A stretch of 64,000 nucleotides of DNA. Source: CAHJWO01 sp964245885 (lineage in GTDB: Bacteria > Verrucomicrobiota > Verrucomicrobiia > Chthoniobacterales > SZAS-18). Below, piece after piece: positions 7,739 through 16,172 of this stretch. The notes under the pieces are model-generated. The model made no database searches, had not been told where the DNA came from, and worked only from the letters and a program-made list of their open reading frames with translations. Location of the stretch: NCBI GenBank assembly GCA_964245885.1, contig CAXTOX010000002.1, positions 16,126 to 80,125 of the forward strand, given 5' to 3'. A program made the position numbers and the translations under genes. Every line of letters starts with the position of its first letter. Positions within the stretch are counted from its first letter, which is position 1.

Positions 7739-10447
7739 ATGCCACCGACCAACGCGGAACTCATTCGTCTCGAAGAAGATCGGCAACGCCAGGCCCACTG
7801 GCGAAAATGGGGTCCGTACCTCAGCGAACGCCAATGGGGCACGGTGCGCGAAGACTACAGTGCGACCGGCGAGGCGTGGGATTACTTTCCCCACGACCAT
7901 GCCCGCTCCCGGGTCTACCGCTGGGGGGAGGATGGGATCATGGGAATTTCGGACAACCACCAGCGGCTCTGCTTCGCGCTCGCGCTGTGGAACGAGCGCG
8001 ATCCCATCCTCAAGGAGCGCATGTTCGGGCTGGCGGGCGGGGAGGGGAACCACGGCGAGGACGTGAAGGAATATTACTTTTACGTCGATGCGACGCCGTC
8101 CCACTCCTACCTCAAAGGGCTGTACAAATACCCGCAGTCGGCTTTCCCGTATGAGCAACTGATCGAGGAAAACCGGCACCGCGGATTGGAGTTGCCCGAG
8201 TACGAACTGCTCGACACCGGAGTCTTCGACGGCGACCGCTACTTCGACGTGTCCATCGAGTACGCGAAAGCCTCGCCGGAGGACATTTGCATCCGGATCA
8301 AGGCGACCAACCGCGGCCCGGACGCCGCGCCGCTCCACCTCCTGCCGACGCTGTGGTTCCGCAACACGTGGGACTTCGGAGACACCGCGCCGAAGCCGGG
8401 GCTGAGTCTGGTCGCCACCGATGATCCGTACAAAACGGCCATCCGGGCCGAGCATCCCACATTGGGCACGATGCTGCTCGTGGCACAGGGGGCGGGGGCC
8501 CTTTTCACGGACAACGAAACGAACTTCCAACGTGTGTTCGGATCGTTGAACAACACGCCTTTCCAAAAAGACGGGATCGGCCGCTACGTCGTGGACGGCG
8601 AAAAGAACGCGGTCAATCCCGCCCGCACCGGCACGAAGGCCGCCTTCCACTACATGCGCACGCTCCAACCGGGGGAAACGTTCGAGGTCAAAATGCGTTT
8701 GACTCGCGAGATAAAAAAAGAGGGGTCGGGCGACGGTTGGCTGGGTGCCGATTTCGACGCCGTCGTGGCTGCCCGCCAGCGAGAGGCGGACGAGTTTTAC
8801 CGCACGCTCGCCCCGGACGCCCTCGACCCCGACCTTGCCAGCGTCCAGCGCCAGGCTTTCGCGGGTATGCTTTGGAACAAGCAGTTCTACCATTACGTCG
8901 TCGAACGCTGGCTCGACGGCGATCCGGGCCAGCCGACTCCGCCAACCGCACGGCTCGACGGACGCAACCACGACTGGCGGCATCTCTTCAACGAGGACAT
9001 CCTCAGCCTGCCGGACACCTGGGAATTTCCGTGGTTCGCGTCGTGGGACCTCGCGTTCCACTGCCTGCCGCTCGCGCTGGTGGACCCGGAGTACGCCAAA
9101 CGCCAGCTCATGCTGCTGACCCGCGAATGGTACATGCACCCCAACGGCCAGCTTCCCGCTTACGAATGGGCGTTCGGCGACGTGAACCCGCCCGTGCACG
9201 CCTGGGGCGCGTGGCGCGTGTACACCATCGAGCGCAAGGCGCGCGGCGGTGCGGCGGACGCGGGCGACCGGAAGTTTCTCGAACGGGTGTTCCAGAAGCT
9301 CTTGCTCAACTTCACCTGGTGGGTCAACCGCAAGGACGAACAGGGGCGCAACATCTTCCAGGGCGGCTTCCTCGGACTGGACAACATCGGCGTCTTCGAC
9401 CGCAGCCAGCCATTGCCGACCGGGGGCTACCTGGAAGAATCCGACGGCACGAGCTGGATGGCGATGTACGCGCTCAACCTGCTCAAAATCGCGCTCGAAC
9501 TCGCCCAGTACAATCCGGTGTACGAGGACATCGCCAGCAAGTTCTTCGAGCACTTCCTCTCCATCGCCAGCGCGATGACGGCGACGGGCGGCGACCGCAC
9601 CTCGCTCTGGGACGAGGAGGACGGGCTGTTCTACGATCACATCCACCTGCCGAGCGGCGGCGAGGTGCCGCTGAAGATTCATTCCATGGTCAGCCTGATC
9701 CCGCTGTTCGCGGTGGAGGTGATTGAAACCGAGCTGATCGACCGGTTGCCGGGCTTCCAGCGCCGTTTCCAGTGGTTCATGGACAACCGGCCGAACCTGA
9801 CGGGCAGCGTCAGCGGGCATTGCCAGGAGGAACGCGGCGGCAAACTGATGCTCTCCATCGTCGATGAGCACCGTCTGCGGCGCATCCTGACGCGGTTGCT
9901 CGACGAGAGCGAGTTTTTGGGGCCGTACGGCGTCCGCTCGGTGTCCAAGTACCACGAAGCGCATCCCTATGTCTTCCAGGCCGACGGCACGACGCGGACC
10001 GTGGACTACAACCCGGGCGAGTCGAAGACAGGTTTGTTCGGCGGCAACTCGAACTGGCGCGGGCCCGTGTGGATGCCGGTCAATTATCTGCTGATCGAGA
10101 GTTTACAGAAATTCCACTATTACCTCGGCGACGAGTACAAGGTCGAGTGCCCGACCGGTTCCGGCCAGTGGATGACGCTGTGGCAGGTGGCGGCGGAAAT
10201 CTCCCGGCGGCTCGTCGGCATCTTCCGGCGCGACCCGGAGAGCGGGTGGCGGGCGGTGTTCGGGGATTACGAGAAGTTCCAGACGGACCCCGGGTGGAAC
10301 GCGTACCCGTTCTTCCACGAGTATTTCCACGCGGACGAAGGCCGCGGCTGCGGCGCGAGTCATCAGACCGGCTGGACGGGTCTGGTAGCCAAACTGCTCC
10401 AGCAAACCGGCGAATACGGCCTGCTCGACGGGGACGTGCGCCCCTGA
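7739..10447 (+). CDS. GH63-type glucosidase (MGH1-like)
   Basis: Predicted 902 residues, start ATG at 7739 (MPPTNAELIRLEEDRQR). An in-frame ATG at 7673 would add 22 unlikely residues. The protein matches the bacterial GH63/MGH1-like glycoside hydrolases: an N-terminal beta-rich part (GEAWDYFPHDHARSRVYRWG), then an (alpha/alpha)6-barrel with LFNEDILSLPDTWEFPWFAS and NSNWRGPVWMPVNYLLIESL. No signal peptide is visible, so it is probably cytoplasmic and acts on glucosides or glucosylglycerate-like compounds; the exact substrate cannot be told. The amidase gene follows 48 bases downstream. Confidence 0.9.
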   Translation: MPPTNAELIRLEEDRQRQAHWRKWGPYLSERQWGTVREDYSATGEAWDYFPHDHARSRVYRWGEDGIMGISDNHQRLCFALALWNERDPILKERMFGLAGGEGNHGEDVKEYYFYVDATPSHSYLKGLYKYPQSAFPYEQLIEENRHRGLELPEYELLDTGVFDGDRYFDVSIEYAKASPEDICIRIKATNRGPDAAPLHLLPTLWFRNTWDFGDTAPKPGLSLVATDDPYKTAIRAEHPTLGTMLLVAQGAGALFTDNETNFQRVFGSLNNTPFQKDGIGRYVVDGEKNAVNPARTGTKAAFHYMRTLQPGETFEVKMRLTREIKKEGSGDGWLGADFDAVVAARQREADEFYRTLAPDALDPDLASVQRQAFAGMLWNKQFYHYVVERWLDGDPGQPTPPTARLDGRNHDWRHLFNEDILSLPDTWEFPWFASWDLAFHCLPLALVDPEYAKRQLMLLTREWYMHPNGQLPAYEWAFGDVNPPVHAWGAWRVYTIERKARGGAADAGDRKFLERVFQKLLLNFTWWVNRKDEQGRNIFQGGFLGLDNIGVFDRSQPLPTGGYLEESDGTSWMAMYALNLLKIALELAQYNPVYEDIASKFFEHFLSIASAMTATGGDRTSLWDEEDGLFYDHIHLPSGGEVPLKIHSMVSLIPLFAVEVIETELIDRLPGFQRRFQWFMDNRPNLTGSVSGHCQEERGGKLMLSIVDEHRLRRILTRLLDESEFLGPYGVRSVSKYHEAHPYVFQADGTTRTVDYNPGESKTGLFGGNSNWRGPVWMPVNYLLIESLQKFHYYLGDEYKVECPTGSGQWMTLWQVAAEISRRLVGIFRRDPESGWRAVFGDYEKFQTDPGWNAYPFFHEYFHADEGRGCGASHQTGWTGLVAKLLQQTGEYGLLDGDVRP

Positions 10448-10495
10448 AAAACGTTGACGCACGGGGAGGGTGCCCGTAAAGAGCGGCGCACCGAC

Positions 10496-11287
10496 ATGAA
10501 ACGTTCCATCCGCCGTTCCTTCACCGCCGTCGCCGGGCTGCCGCTGGCCGTTTTGCTGCTGGCTGGCTGCGAGACGACGGTACCGCGCGTCATGTCGCCG
10601 GGAAGCTTTTCCACGGTGGTGATCGACGCCGGCCACGGTGGCCACGACTCCGGGGAGCGTCCGCCCGGCCGGCAGGCGGAGAAGGATCTCGCGCTGGACA
10701 CCGCCCGACGGCTGGAGCCGCTCCTGCGTGAGGCGGGCTTGCGCACGGTGTTGACGCGTTCGGACGACACGTTCGTCGAACTCGACGACCGGGTGGCCAT
10801 CGCTGACCGCTACGGCCCGGATGCCATCCTGGTGAGCATCCACTATAATGCTTCGGGCAGCAGCGCGCCGCACGGCATTGAGACGTATTTCTGGCGGGCC
10901 GACAGCCAGGGCCTCGCCACGCGCGTGCAGCGGAATATTCTCAGTGAGACCAGCATGCCCAACCACGGGGTCATCCGGCGCGTGCTGCGCCTGACGCACA
11001 ATCCACGCGAGCCCGCCATCCTCTGCGAATGCGGCTACCTCACCAACGGGGCCGACTATGCGCTGGCCACCACCGATTCATACCGGCAGAAAGTGGCCGA
11101 AGGCATCGCGGACGGGATCGTCGAGCAACACGAAAAGGGCGACATCGACCTCTTGAAGCTTCCGCCCGTGCGATCGTACTCGCCGCCGCGGCACGCCTAC
11201 CGGCGACATCACGTGAACGTCTCCAGGCACCACAAGACAACTTCCAAGTCAAAGAAGTCGTCTTCGAAGAAGCGAAAGCGGTCGTAA
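10496..11287 (+). CDS. N-acetylmuramoyl-L-alanine amidase, lipoprotein
   Basis: Predicted 263 residues, start ATG 10496. The N-terminus is a lipoprotein signal with lipobox LLLAGC. The Amidase_3 motifs are present in order: VIDAGHGGHDSG (first zinc His), AEKDLALDTA (zinc Glu), LVSIHYNAS (second zinc His) and AILCECGYLTN (catalytic Glu). It would cleave the bond between MurNAc and the stem peptide during cell separation or turnover. The C-terminal tail HHKTTSKSKKSSSKKRKRS is strongly basic and may bind anionic wall polymers; this last point is inference. The gene converges on the DUF1460 amidase across 106 bases. Confidence 0.93.
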   Translation: MKRSIRRSFTAVAGLPLAVLLLAGCETTVPRVMSPGSFSTVVIDAGHGGHDSGERPPGRQAEKDLALDTARRLEPLLREAGLRTVLTRSDDTFVELDDRVAIADRYGPDAILVSIHYNASGSSAPHGIETYFWRADSQGLATRVQRNILSETSMPNHGVIRRVLRLTHNPREPAILCECGYLTNGADYALATTDSYRQKVAEGIADGIVEQHEKGDIDLLKLPPVRSYSPPRHAYRRHHVNVSRHHKTTSKSKKSSSKKRKRS

Positions 11288-11343
11288 GCCTCAACGTCGA
11301 CCAGCGCGTGCGCGAGAGCGTTTTCCGTTTACCTGTGAGGCTC

Positions 11344-11369
11344 TTTCCAGCCCCTCCCGGGGCTGGGAA
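11344..11369. terminator. Possible bidirectional hairpin between converging genes
   Basis: Left arm 11344-11354 and right arm 11359-11369 (core ccagcccc / ggggctgg, one G-T wobble) form an 11-bp stem with a 4-base loop between two converging stop codons. There is no good T-run on either side, so intrinsic termination is only possible, not shown. Confidence 0.4.
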
Positions 11370-11393
11370 CCTGACAAGCGGCCGAAAAACGCT

Positions 11394-12323
11394 TCAGCGG
11401 TCTGCTACCATACGTGCCGATACATCTTCCGGCCGGGCGACCACGATCCCGGCATCGTCGCCCTTGTCGGCGAGATAGGCGGAGAGTTCGTCGTCCAGCA
11501 CCACTTTGCGGTAGCGCGAGGAGGCGTGCATGAAGCGCAAAACGCCGTTGGCATCGCGGTACGCCAGCCCGACGTGCGAGGTGTACCCCGCCGTGTCGCG
11601 GCTGGTGACGGCGATGATATCGCCGTTGCGCAGGTAGGGTTCGGCGGCGGCGACGCGGTTCTTCGGCACGTGGTAAACCGGCAAGTCAGAATCTTGCTCC
11701 TGGATTTGGGCCATTCCGGTGAGAAGAGCCGGATTGTTGCGCAAGTACCGGTAGCTTTTCCACATGGTTGTCATTTCGTGGATGTCACGGTGCTCCATCC
11801 TCTCCGCGCTGGGCAGCCGCGCGGTGATGTTCGTGACCAAGCCCCGCTTCTCGTTGTCGGCAAACAGCTCCTCCAAAAAATGGAGGCGCGAAAGGTATTC
11901 GCCGGTGCAGCGACCGTGACGATACCGGTCCAGCTCGATCATCCGGAGCAGGTCTGCCGGGACGTACGGACCCTCCTTGGCGCGCAGCATCCGGGCGAAA
12001 CCGAGGGAAATTTCAAAAAACGTCCAGCAGTCCACGCCCTCGAAGTTCGCCGACGGTGCTTCGACGCGGTCGTCGATCTCCAGCGTGAAGCCTTTGTAAG
12101 GGGTGCCCATCAACGCCGCGCCGACGCGCACGGTGCGGTCACCGACCGGCAGGGCGCGCCAGTTCTCGCGTTGCGCCTGGGCGACGAGGCGGTCAAAGGT
12201 GGCCCGGCCTTTGAAGACGGTGCTCATCGGGAGTTCGCTGGCCGCTCGTGCGGAGCCTGAGGCAACGCCGAAAACGAAGGCGAACAAGAACCACGGACGC
12301 AAGCGAAAGAGCAAAGCGGTCAT
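11394..12323 (-). CDS. DUF1460 amidase-like protein (NlpC/P60-type fold)
   Basis: Predicted 309 residues with an N-terminal signal peptide (LRPWFLFAFVFGVASGSARA). DUF1460 proteins have a papain-like NlpC fold and act as N-acetylmuramoyl-L-alanine amidases in characterised or crystallised relatives. The expected catalytic Cys lies in FEGVDCWTFFEISLGFARM, and the His in YTSHVGLAYRDANGVLRFMH. GTPYKGFTLE near the N-terminus is also typical of the family. It faces the AmiC-type lipoprotein, so two unrelated amidase folds sit side by side. The start is divergent from the SWIB gene with 185 bases between them. Confidence 0.88.
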   Translation of the reverse strand: MTALLFRLRPWFLFAFVFGVASGSARAASELPMSTVFKGRATFDRLVAQAQRENWRALPVGDRTVRVGAALMGTPYKGFTLEIDDRVEAPSANFEGVDCWTFFEISLGFARMLRAKEGPYVPADLLRMIELDRYRHGRCTGEYLSRLHFLEELFADNEKRGLVTNITARLPSAERMEHRDIHEMTTMWKSYRYLRNNPALLTGMAQIQEQDSDLPVYHVPKNRVAAAEPYLRNGDIIAVTSRDTAGYTSHVGLAYRDANGVLRFMHASSRYRKVVLDDELSAYLADKGDDAGIVVARPEDVSARMVADR

Positions 12324-12508
12324 AGGCTATGAGCAAGAGGGACGAACAGAAAAGTGTTTCACAGAAACCTGAATTTAGGCGGAACAGAGAAAATAGCGTG
12401 CCTGACGACGCAAAAAGCACGTGCAGGCGCACCAGTCCCACAAAAAAAGCGTTCGGACCTCAAAAAAGGATTGTTTCCCAGCGCGGCTTCTTTTTAATCC
12501 ACTGGCTT

Positions 12509-12802
12509 ATGGCAACTACTAAAAAACCAGCCGCTAAAGCCGAGCCGAAAAAAACCAACGCCGGTTTTCTCAAACCGGTCACCCCAGACGACAAACTTGC
12601 AGCCGTGGTGGGCGCTTCGCCGCTGCCCCGCACGGAATTGACCAGCAAACTGTGGGCCTACATCAAGGAGCACAAATTGCAGGACCCCAAGAAAAAGACA
12701 CAGATCAACGCCGATGCCGCCCTCAAAGCAGTTTTTGACGGCAAGGGCACCGTCACCATGTTCGAGATGAACAAACTGGTGAACGGCCATTTGAAGAAGT
12801 GA
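12509..12802 (+). CDS. SWIB/MDM2 domain protein
   Basis: Predicted 97 residues. The open frame extends upstream, but ATG 12509 begins the Lys/Ala-rich tail MATTKKPAAKAEPKK followed by the SWIB fold: KPVTPDDKLAAVVG, LTSKLWAYIKEHKLQDP, and VTMFEMNKLVNGHL. Small stand-alone SWIB proteins are typical of Chlamydiae and Verrucomicrobia, where they are thought to be DNA-associated. This is one of the better taxonomic hints in the window. The AT-rich 12324-12508 stretch upstream presumably carries promoters for this gene and the divergent amidase. Confidence 0.92.
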   Translation: MATTKKPAAKAEPKKTNAGFLKPVTPDDKLAAVVGASPLPRTELTSKLWAYIKEHKLQDPKKKTQINADAALKAVFDGKGTVTMFEMNKLVNGHLKK

Positions 12803-12979
12803 GGTTAGGCGGCAGGGAAGGATTGTTCCTTTCATAGTTGCCGAAGAAGTCAGCGGCTGCCGCAGGGGAATGCGTCGGGCATCTTGCCCGCGCGTTCTTG
12901 GCGACAAGCCGCGTTCTTGTCCCGCATTCGCGAGCGTCTGCTTCGTTGCGCTGGCGACTTGCTTCGGTAAAGATCGGGC

Positions 12980-13585
12980 ATGGACGATGCAGAGGTCGAA
13001 AATCGGACGGCGGATCCGCCGGCGGTTGTCTCCCGGCGGAGGACGGGCGGATGGACCACGGGCACTGATACGGCCGGGATGTTGGTTTTGACCATCGTTT
13101 CGTTCGGCGTGGGGTGTGTCGTCAATTTGCTTCGGGCGCAGCCGCTTCCGTGGGTTTACGAGAACCGTGCGCAAGCGCTTGATCGAGCGGTGGCTCGATT
13201 GGAAGACAACCGCTCTGCATACGCCCCGGACGAGGTTCCGCAAGAGATCCGGCTGGACGCGTTCCAGAGCTTTGTGACCGAGCGCAAGGGGCTGGTCCTC
13301 GATGCACGGCCGGCAGTGTTTTACCATGAAGCGCACGTGCCCGGCGCGCTGAGTCTGCCCCGGGAGACGTTCGTGGAGTCCTACGACGCGCTGCGCGCGA
13401 TGCTCGAAGCCTCCCGGCGCGGGCCGACGGCAATCTACTGCTCGGGTGCGGATTGTCCCGACAGTCAGCTTTTGAGCGATGCGCTGACCAAGCTCGGCTA
13501 TCGACGCCTGCTGATCTACACGTCCGGTTGGGAGGAGTGGTCACAAACCGGACTTCCGCAGGAGGGGGCGTCCGCCACACCGTGA
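12980..13585 (+). CDS. Membrane-anchored rhodanese-like protein
   Basis: Predicted 201 residues. A single membrane segment (MLVLTIVSFGVGCVVNLL, about residues 34-51) is followed by a rhodanese fold with LVLDARPAVFYHEAHVPGA and a cysteine loop TAIYCSGADCPDSQ. The rhodanese would therefore lie on one face of the membrane, and its loop contains two cysteines. Its stop overlaps a GTG start of the MauE-like gene (GTGA), so the pair is probably co-translated and acts together, perhaps in sulfur or redox delivery. The 177 bases before it contain nothing I recognise. The start is the only ATG that includes the whole membrane segment. Confidence 0.85.
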   Translation: MDDAEVENRTADPPAVVSRRRTGGWTTGTDTAGMLVLTIVSFGVGCVVNLLRAQPLPWVYENRAQALDRAVARLEDNRSAYAPDEVPQEIRLDAFQSFVTERKGLVLDARPAVFYHEAHVPGALSLPRETFVESYDALRAMLEASRRGPTAIYCSGADCPDSQLLSDALTKLGYRRLLIYTSGWEEWSQTGLPQEGASATP

Positions 13586-14046
13586 ATCCTCCCGGCAGGA
13601 TGGCGGCGCGAGTTGGTCTCTGGCTGCTGCGACTCGCGCTCTCAGGCGTGTTTATCTACGCCGGGATGTTGAAACTGCGCGATCCGCGTTCGTTCTCGGA
13701 AAGCATGGCCTCGTTCCGTCTGCTGCCGCCGGTGCTGATCAACCCGGCCGTTCTGACTTTGCCGGTGTTGGAAATTCTTTCGGGCGTGCTGGCGTTGGGA
13801 GGCGGTTGGTGGCGACGTGTTGGAGCGTTCAGCCTGCTGGCAATGCTCATCGTGTTCGTGTGCGTGTTGGCAACCACACTGGCACGGGGGCTAAACGTCG
13901 ATTGCGGCTGTTTTGGTACGACCGGTTTTGACGTACTTACTCCGAGCAAAAACTTGTGGGAAGTGATCCTGCGCGACCTAGCGCTCGGAACACTGGCGTG
14001 GGTGCTCTACGTCGTCGCCCGGAACACTGCGTCCAAGCCAAATTGA
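13582..14046 (+). CDS. MauE/DoxX-like membrane protein
   Basis: Predicted 154 residues with four hydrophobic segments (LWLLRLALSGVFIYAGMLKL; PAVLTLPVLEILSGVLALGG; GAFSLLAMLIVFVCVLATTL; DLALGTLAWVLYVVA). The cysteine motif NVDCGCFG between segments three and four is typical of MauE-like members of the DoxX clan, which in methylamine utilisation help disulfide formation. A GTG start at 13582 overlaps the rhodanese stop; an ATG at 13600 (MAARVGLWLL) is the alternative. The adjacent rhodanese suggests a thiol or disulfide exchange role at the membrane. Confidence 0.82.
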   Translation: MNPPGRMAARVGLWLLRLALSGVFIYAGMLKLRDPRSFSESMASFRLLPPVLINPAVLTLPVLEILSGVLALGGGWWRRVGAFSLLAMLIVFVCVLATTLARGLNVDCGCFGTTGFDVLTPSKNLWEVILRDLALGTLAWVLYVVARNTASKPN

Positions 14047-14121
14047 GCCACAGCCGTCCACCTGCCAGACGCGCCGCAGCCAACCTGTGGGTTTGATGCG
14101 CAGAAGGGAAGTGACGGTTGC

Positions 14122-14156
14122 AAAAAAGCCCCGGCAGCGTCGGGCGCTGCCGGGGC
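14122..14156 (-). terminator. Intrinsic terminator of the 14197-15306 gene
   Basis: On the minus strand a perfect 12-bp GC stem (gccccggcagcg arms at 14128-14139 and 14145-14156) with a 5-base loop is followed by six T (14127-14122). It lies 41 bases after the stop of the phage-type gene and is the clearest intrinsic terminator in the window. Confidence 0.88.
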
Positions 14157-14196
14157 GAAGGGGGCTTCTTTGTTCAGACCGCAGCAACCCGTGCGA

Positions 14197-15306
14197 TCAA
14201 TTTCGGTGCGCGTGCGCCGGCCGGTTGGCCGACGGGCGCGACGCTGGTGCCGATGCGTCGTTGTGGTCGGAGCGCCAGTTGCGGTAAGCCTTCAACGCGT
14301 CGATCAACGCCAAGTCTTCCACGCTGGTCGCGCCGTTGACTTCCTTCTTGGGCATCCAGTCGGTCTCGTACCAGTGCACCTGCTGAGGGCTGAGTTCCGA
14401 GAGCATCAAGCCACGATTCTTGCCGAAGTGGATGCGCGTCTCGCGGAAGTCGGGGTTCGTTCCACGGATCGGGACGGGGGCGGCTTCCTCCGCCTCGAAC
14501 ACATCGTCATCGTCCGCCGACAAAACGGGAACTTCCACTACCGGTGGCACAGGCGTCGCGGGGCGCTGTGCGGCCACCGGGGCAGCCGGAGCCACCGTCG
14601 GGGCCGGCGTGGTTGCCACGAGGTTCGCGCTGATGTCCTCAAGGTCTTGGGTAAAGATGTCGCTGGCAGCCGTCGCGGTGAGCACCGCATCCACCAAGGC
14701 GCGCTTCTTGGCCATCTTCAGCACGGTGTTGTAATTGTCGGCCGGGTTATCGTTCTCGACCTTCTCGCCACCCTTGGCGATCATCCAGCCCTTACCGTCC
14801 ACCTTCTTCACCGTGAAACCCTTGCCACCGAGCAGTTCCTGCGCCTTGGCGGGATCCTCCTGGCGGAGGTCCCAATAGGTGCGAGGCACCGGCTTGTCGG
14901 TCGGCTCGGCCGCACCTTGGCGGAAGCGATACTTGCCTTCCATGGTCGAACAGGTGCCGACCCCTTGGCCGAGGAAGCTGCCGGTCAAGATGCTGGAAAG
15001 CGTGCATTGCACCCGGTACTCGCGGTGTTCGCGGTCGAGGTTGCGCTCATCCACGTCATAGGTCGGAGCGAGGCGGAAAGTCAGGCAGAGCTTCTCCGCG
15101 CCGGGCTTGAGCAGGGTCGGCTTGTCGCCGCAGCCGGGGATGCGGCCGAAGTGTTCGCCGTCCTTCATGGCGGTGCCCATGATTTGCTGGATCAAGGCGA
15201 CCTGTCCAAGCACCTGCTGGACGGTCATCGCGGACGACGCAGGGTCGACCGCCAGCGTAACGAGTCTATCGTCGCGTAGGGGGGCAAATGACGTGGTGTT
15301 TTTCAT
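14197..15306 (-). CDS. Phage-type putative recombination protein with ExoX-C-like C-terminus
   Basis: Predicted 369 residues from ATG 15306 (MKNTTSFAPLRDD); an upstream in-frame start would add 12 residues. The N-terminal ~220 residues resemble a family common in phages and prophages: QVALIQQIMGTAMKDGEHFG, IPGCGDKPTLLKPGAEKLC, NYNTVLKMAKKRALVDAVL and ASDIFTQDLEDI. I read it as possibly a single-strand annealing protein (Rad52/ERF-like), but this is uncertain. A Pro/Ala-rich linker leads to a small module (RIHFGKNRGLMLSELSPQQV, then WY) like the ExoX C-terminal domain. No other phage gene is nearby. It ends in a strong terminator. Confidence 0.72.
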   Translation of the reverse strand: MKNTTSFAPLRDDRLVTLAVDPASSAMTVQQVLGQVALIQQIMGTAMKDGEHFGRIPGCGDKPTLLKPGAEKLCLTFRLAPTYDVDERNLDREHREYRVQCTLSSILTGSFLGQGVGTCSTMEGKYRFRQGAAEPTDKPVPRTYWDLRQEDPAKAQELLGGKGFTVKKVDGKGWMIAKGGEKVENDNPADNYNTVLKMAKKRALVDAVLTATAASDIFTQDLEDISANLVATTPAPTVAPAAPVAAQRPATPVPPVVEVPVLSADDDDVFEAEEAAPVPIRGTNPDFRETRIHFGKNRGLMLSELSPQQVHWYETDWMPKKEVNGATSVEDLALIDALKAYRNWRSDHNDASAPASRPSANRPAHAHRN

Positions 15307-15423
15307 TGAAAACACCGTACATTGAACCTCGGGAAAAATCAAATAGATTCACCGCTTTTTCACAATGCGCTAACATCTAATACGCAATGACTTGCACGCT
15401 GGTTTTTCCCGGTTGTTCACAAG

Positions 15424-16125
15424 TTAGGTTTTTTGACTCTTGAACTGGGAAAAATCTTCTAAATCCTTGATCACCGTGCAGAGGTAAACCGGCTCCGGGT
15501 GCAGGCGGCGGTATTTGGTAATTTCCATCTTGTTGAGCACGCGGAACCCATACCGCTGGAACATCTTCTCGCCGCGGCGGTTGGCGAAGCTGACCATTTG
15601 GCCGTAAACCCGTTTCTCCCCCTTGTCGGTGAGATACTGGAGGTAGGCGTCGATCAACAGACGCGTGTTGAACATGCTGCGCGCATCAGGCAGGAGGTTG
15701 AGGTGAAAATGCGCCGTGCGCCGGGGGACGGCGGGAACCTCCCGCCAAGCGTTGCTCAACATCCAGTGGATGAAACGCCGGCTGGCGGCGTTGTAGCGCG
15801 GGTAGCGCCACAGGATGCGCGCCGCTAAGCGGAAGTTCTGGAGAAAATTGTGGAATTGGTTGCGCAACGGCCACCGGCAACCCAGCAGGTAGCCACGTAC
15901 CTCCCCGGCGATCTCCATGATGAAGGCCGACTCCGGCTCTTTTTCCAGGTAATAGTTCGTCAGGAAGTCGGCGAAGAGGTCCCGGTCGCTGAACACCGGG
16001 TCGATGGGTTGCCCGAGGAAGCCGGTGTCGCAGCACAGCGCGCGGACGGCTTGCCGGTCCGCAGGACGATAGTTGCGGATGATACAAGGCGGTGCGGTGA
16101 TGGCACCGGAAGGTTCTTTACTCAT
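15424..16125 (-). CDS. GNAT family N-acetyltransferase
   Basis: Predicted 233 residues. The N-terminus (IIRNYRPADRQAVRALCCDT) is the usual GNAT strand-helix start, and AFIMEIAGEVRGYLLGCRWP fits strands two to four. The C-terminal part has a helix and strand carrying the enzyme fold (YGQMVSFANRRGEKMFQRYGFRVLNKMEI split over strands 6-7). The substrate is unknown. It is the last gene of a minus-strand group with trxB and a glycosyltransferase, 47 bases after the latter, so it may modify a sugar or polyketide-like group, but that is only context. Confidence 0.8.
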   Translation of the reverse strand: MSKEPSGAITAPPCIIRNYRPADRQAVRALCCDTGFLGQPIDPVFSDRDLFADFLTNYYLEKEPESAFIMEIAGEVRGYLLGCRWPLRNQFHNFLQNFRLAARILWRYPRYNAASRRFIHWMLSNAWREVPAVPRRTAHFHLNLLPDARSMFNTRLLIDAYLQYLTDKGEKRVYGQMVSFANRRGEKMFQRYGFRVLNKMEITKYRRLHPEPVYLCTVIKDLEDFSQFKSQKT

Positions 16126-16172
16126 ATAGATGCGACGTGGTTCTCACATGGACGGCCTGGAGCGGCGGGTGT

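Noticed and set aside
7709..9964. 751-codon open frame on the minus strand over the GH63 gene
   Set aside because: The plus strand carries a full, recognisable GH63 enzyme; the minus frame has low-complexity composition and no domain.
12803..12979. Repeated cgcgttcttg word in the gap before the rhodanese gene
   Set aside because: Only two short copies without regular spacing; no operator or array can be claimed.
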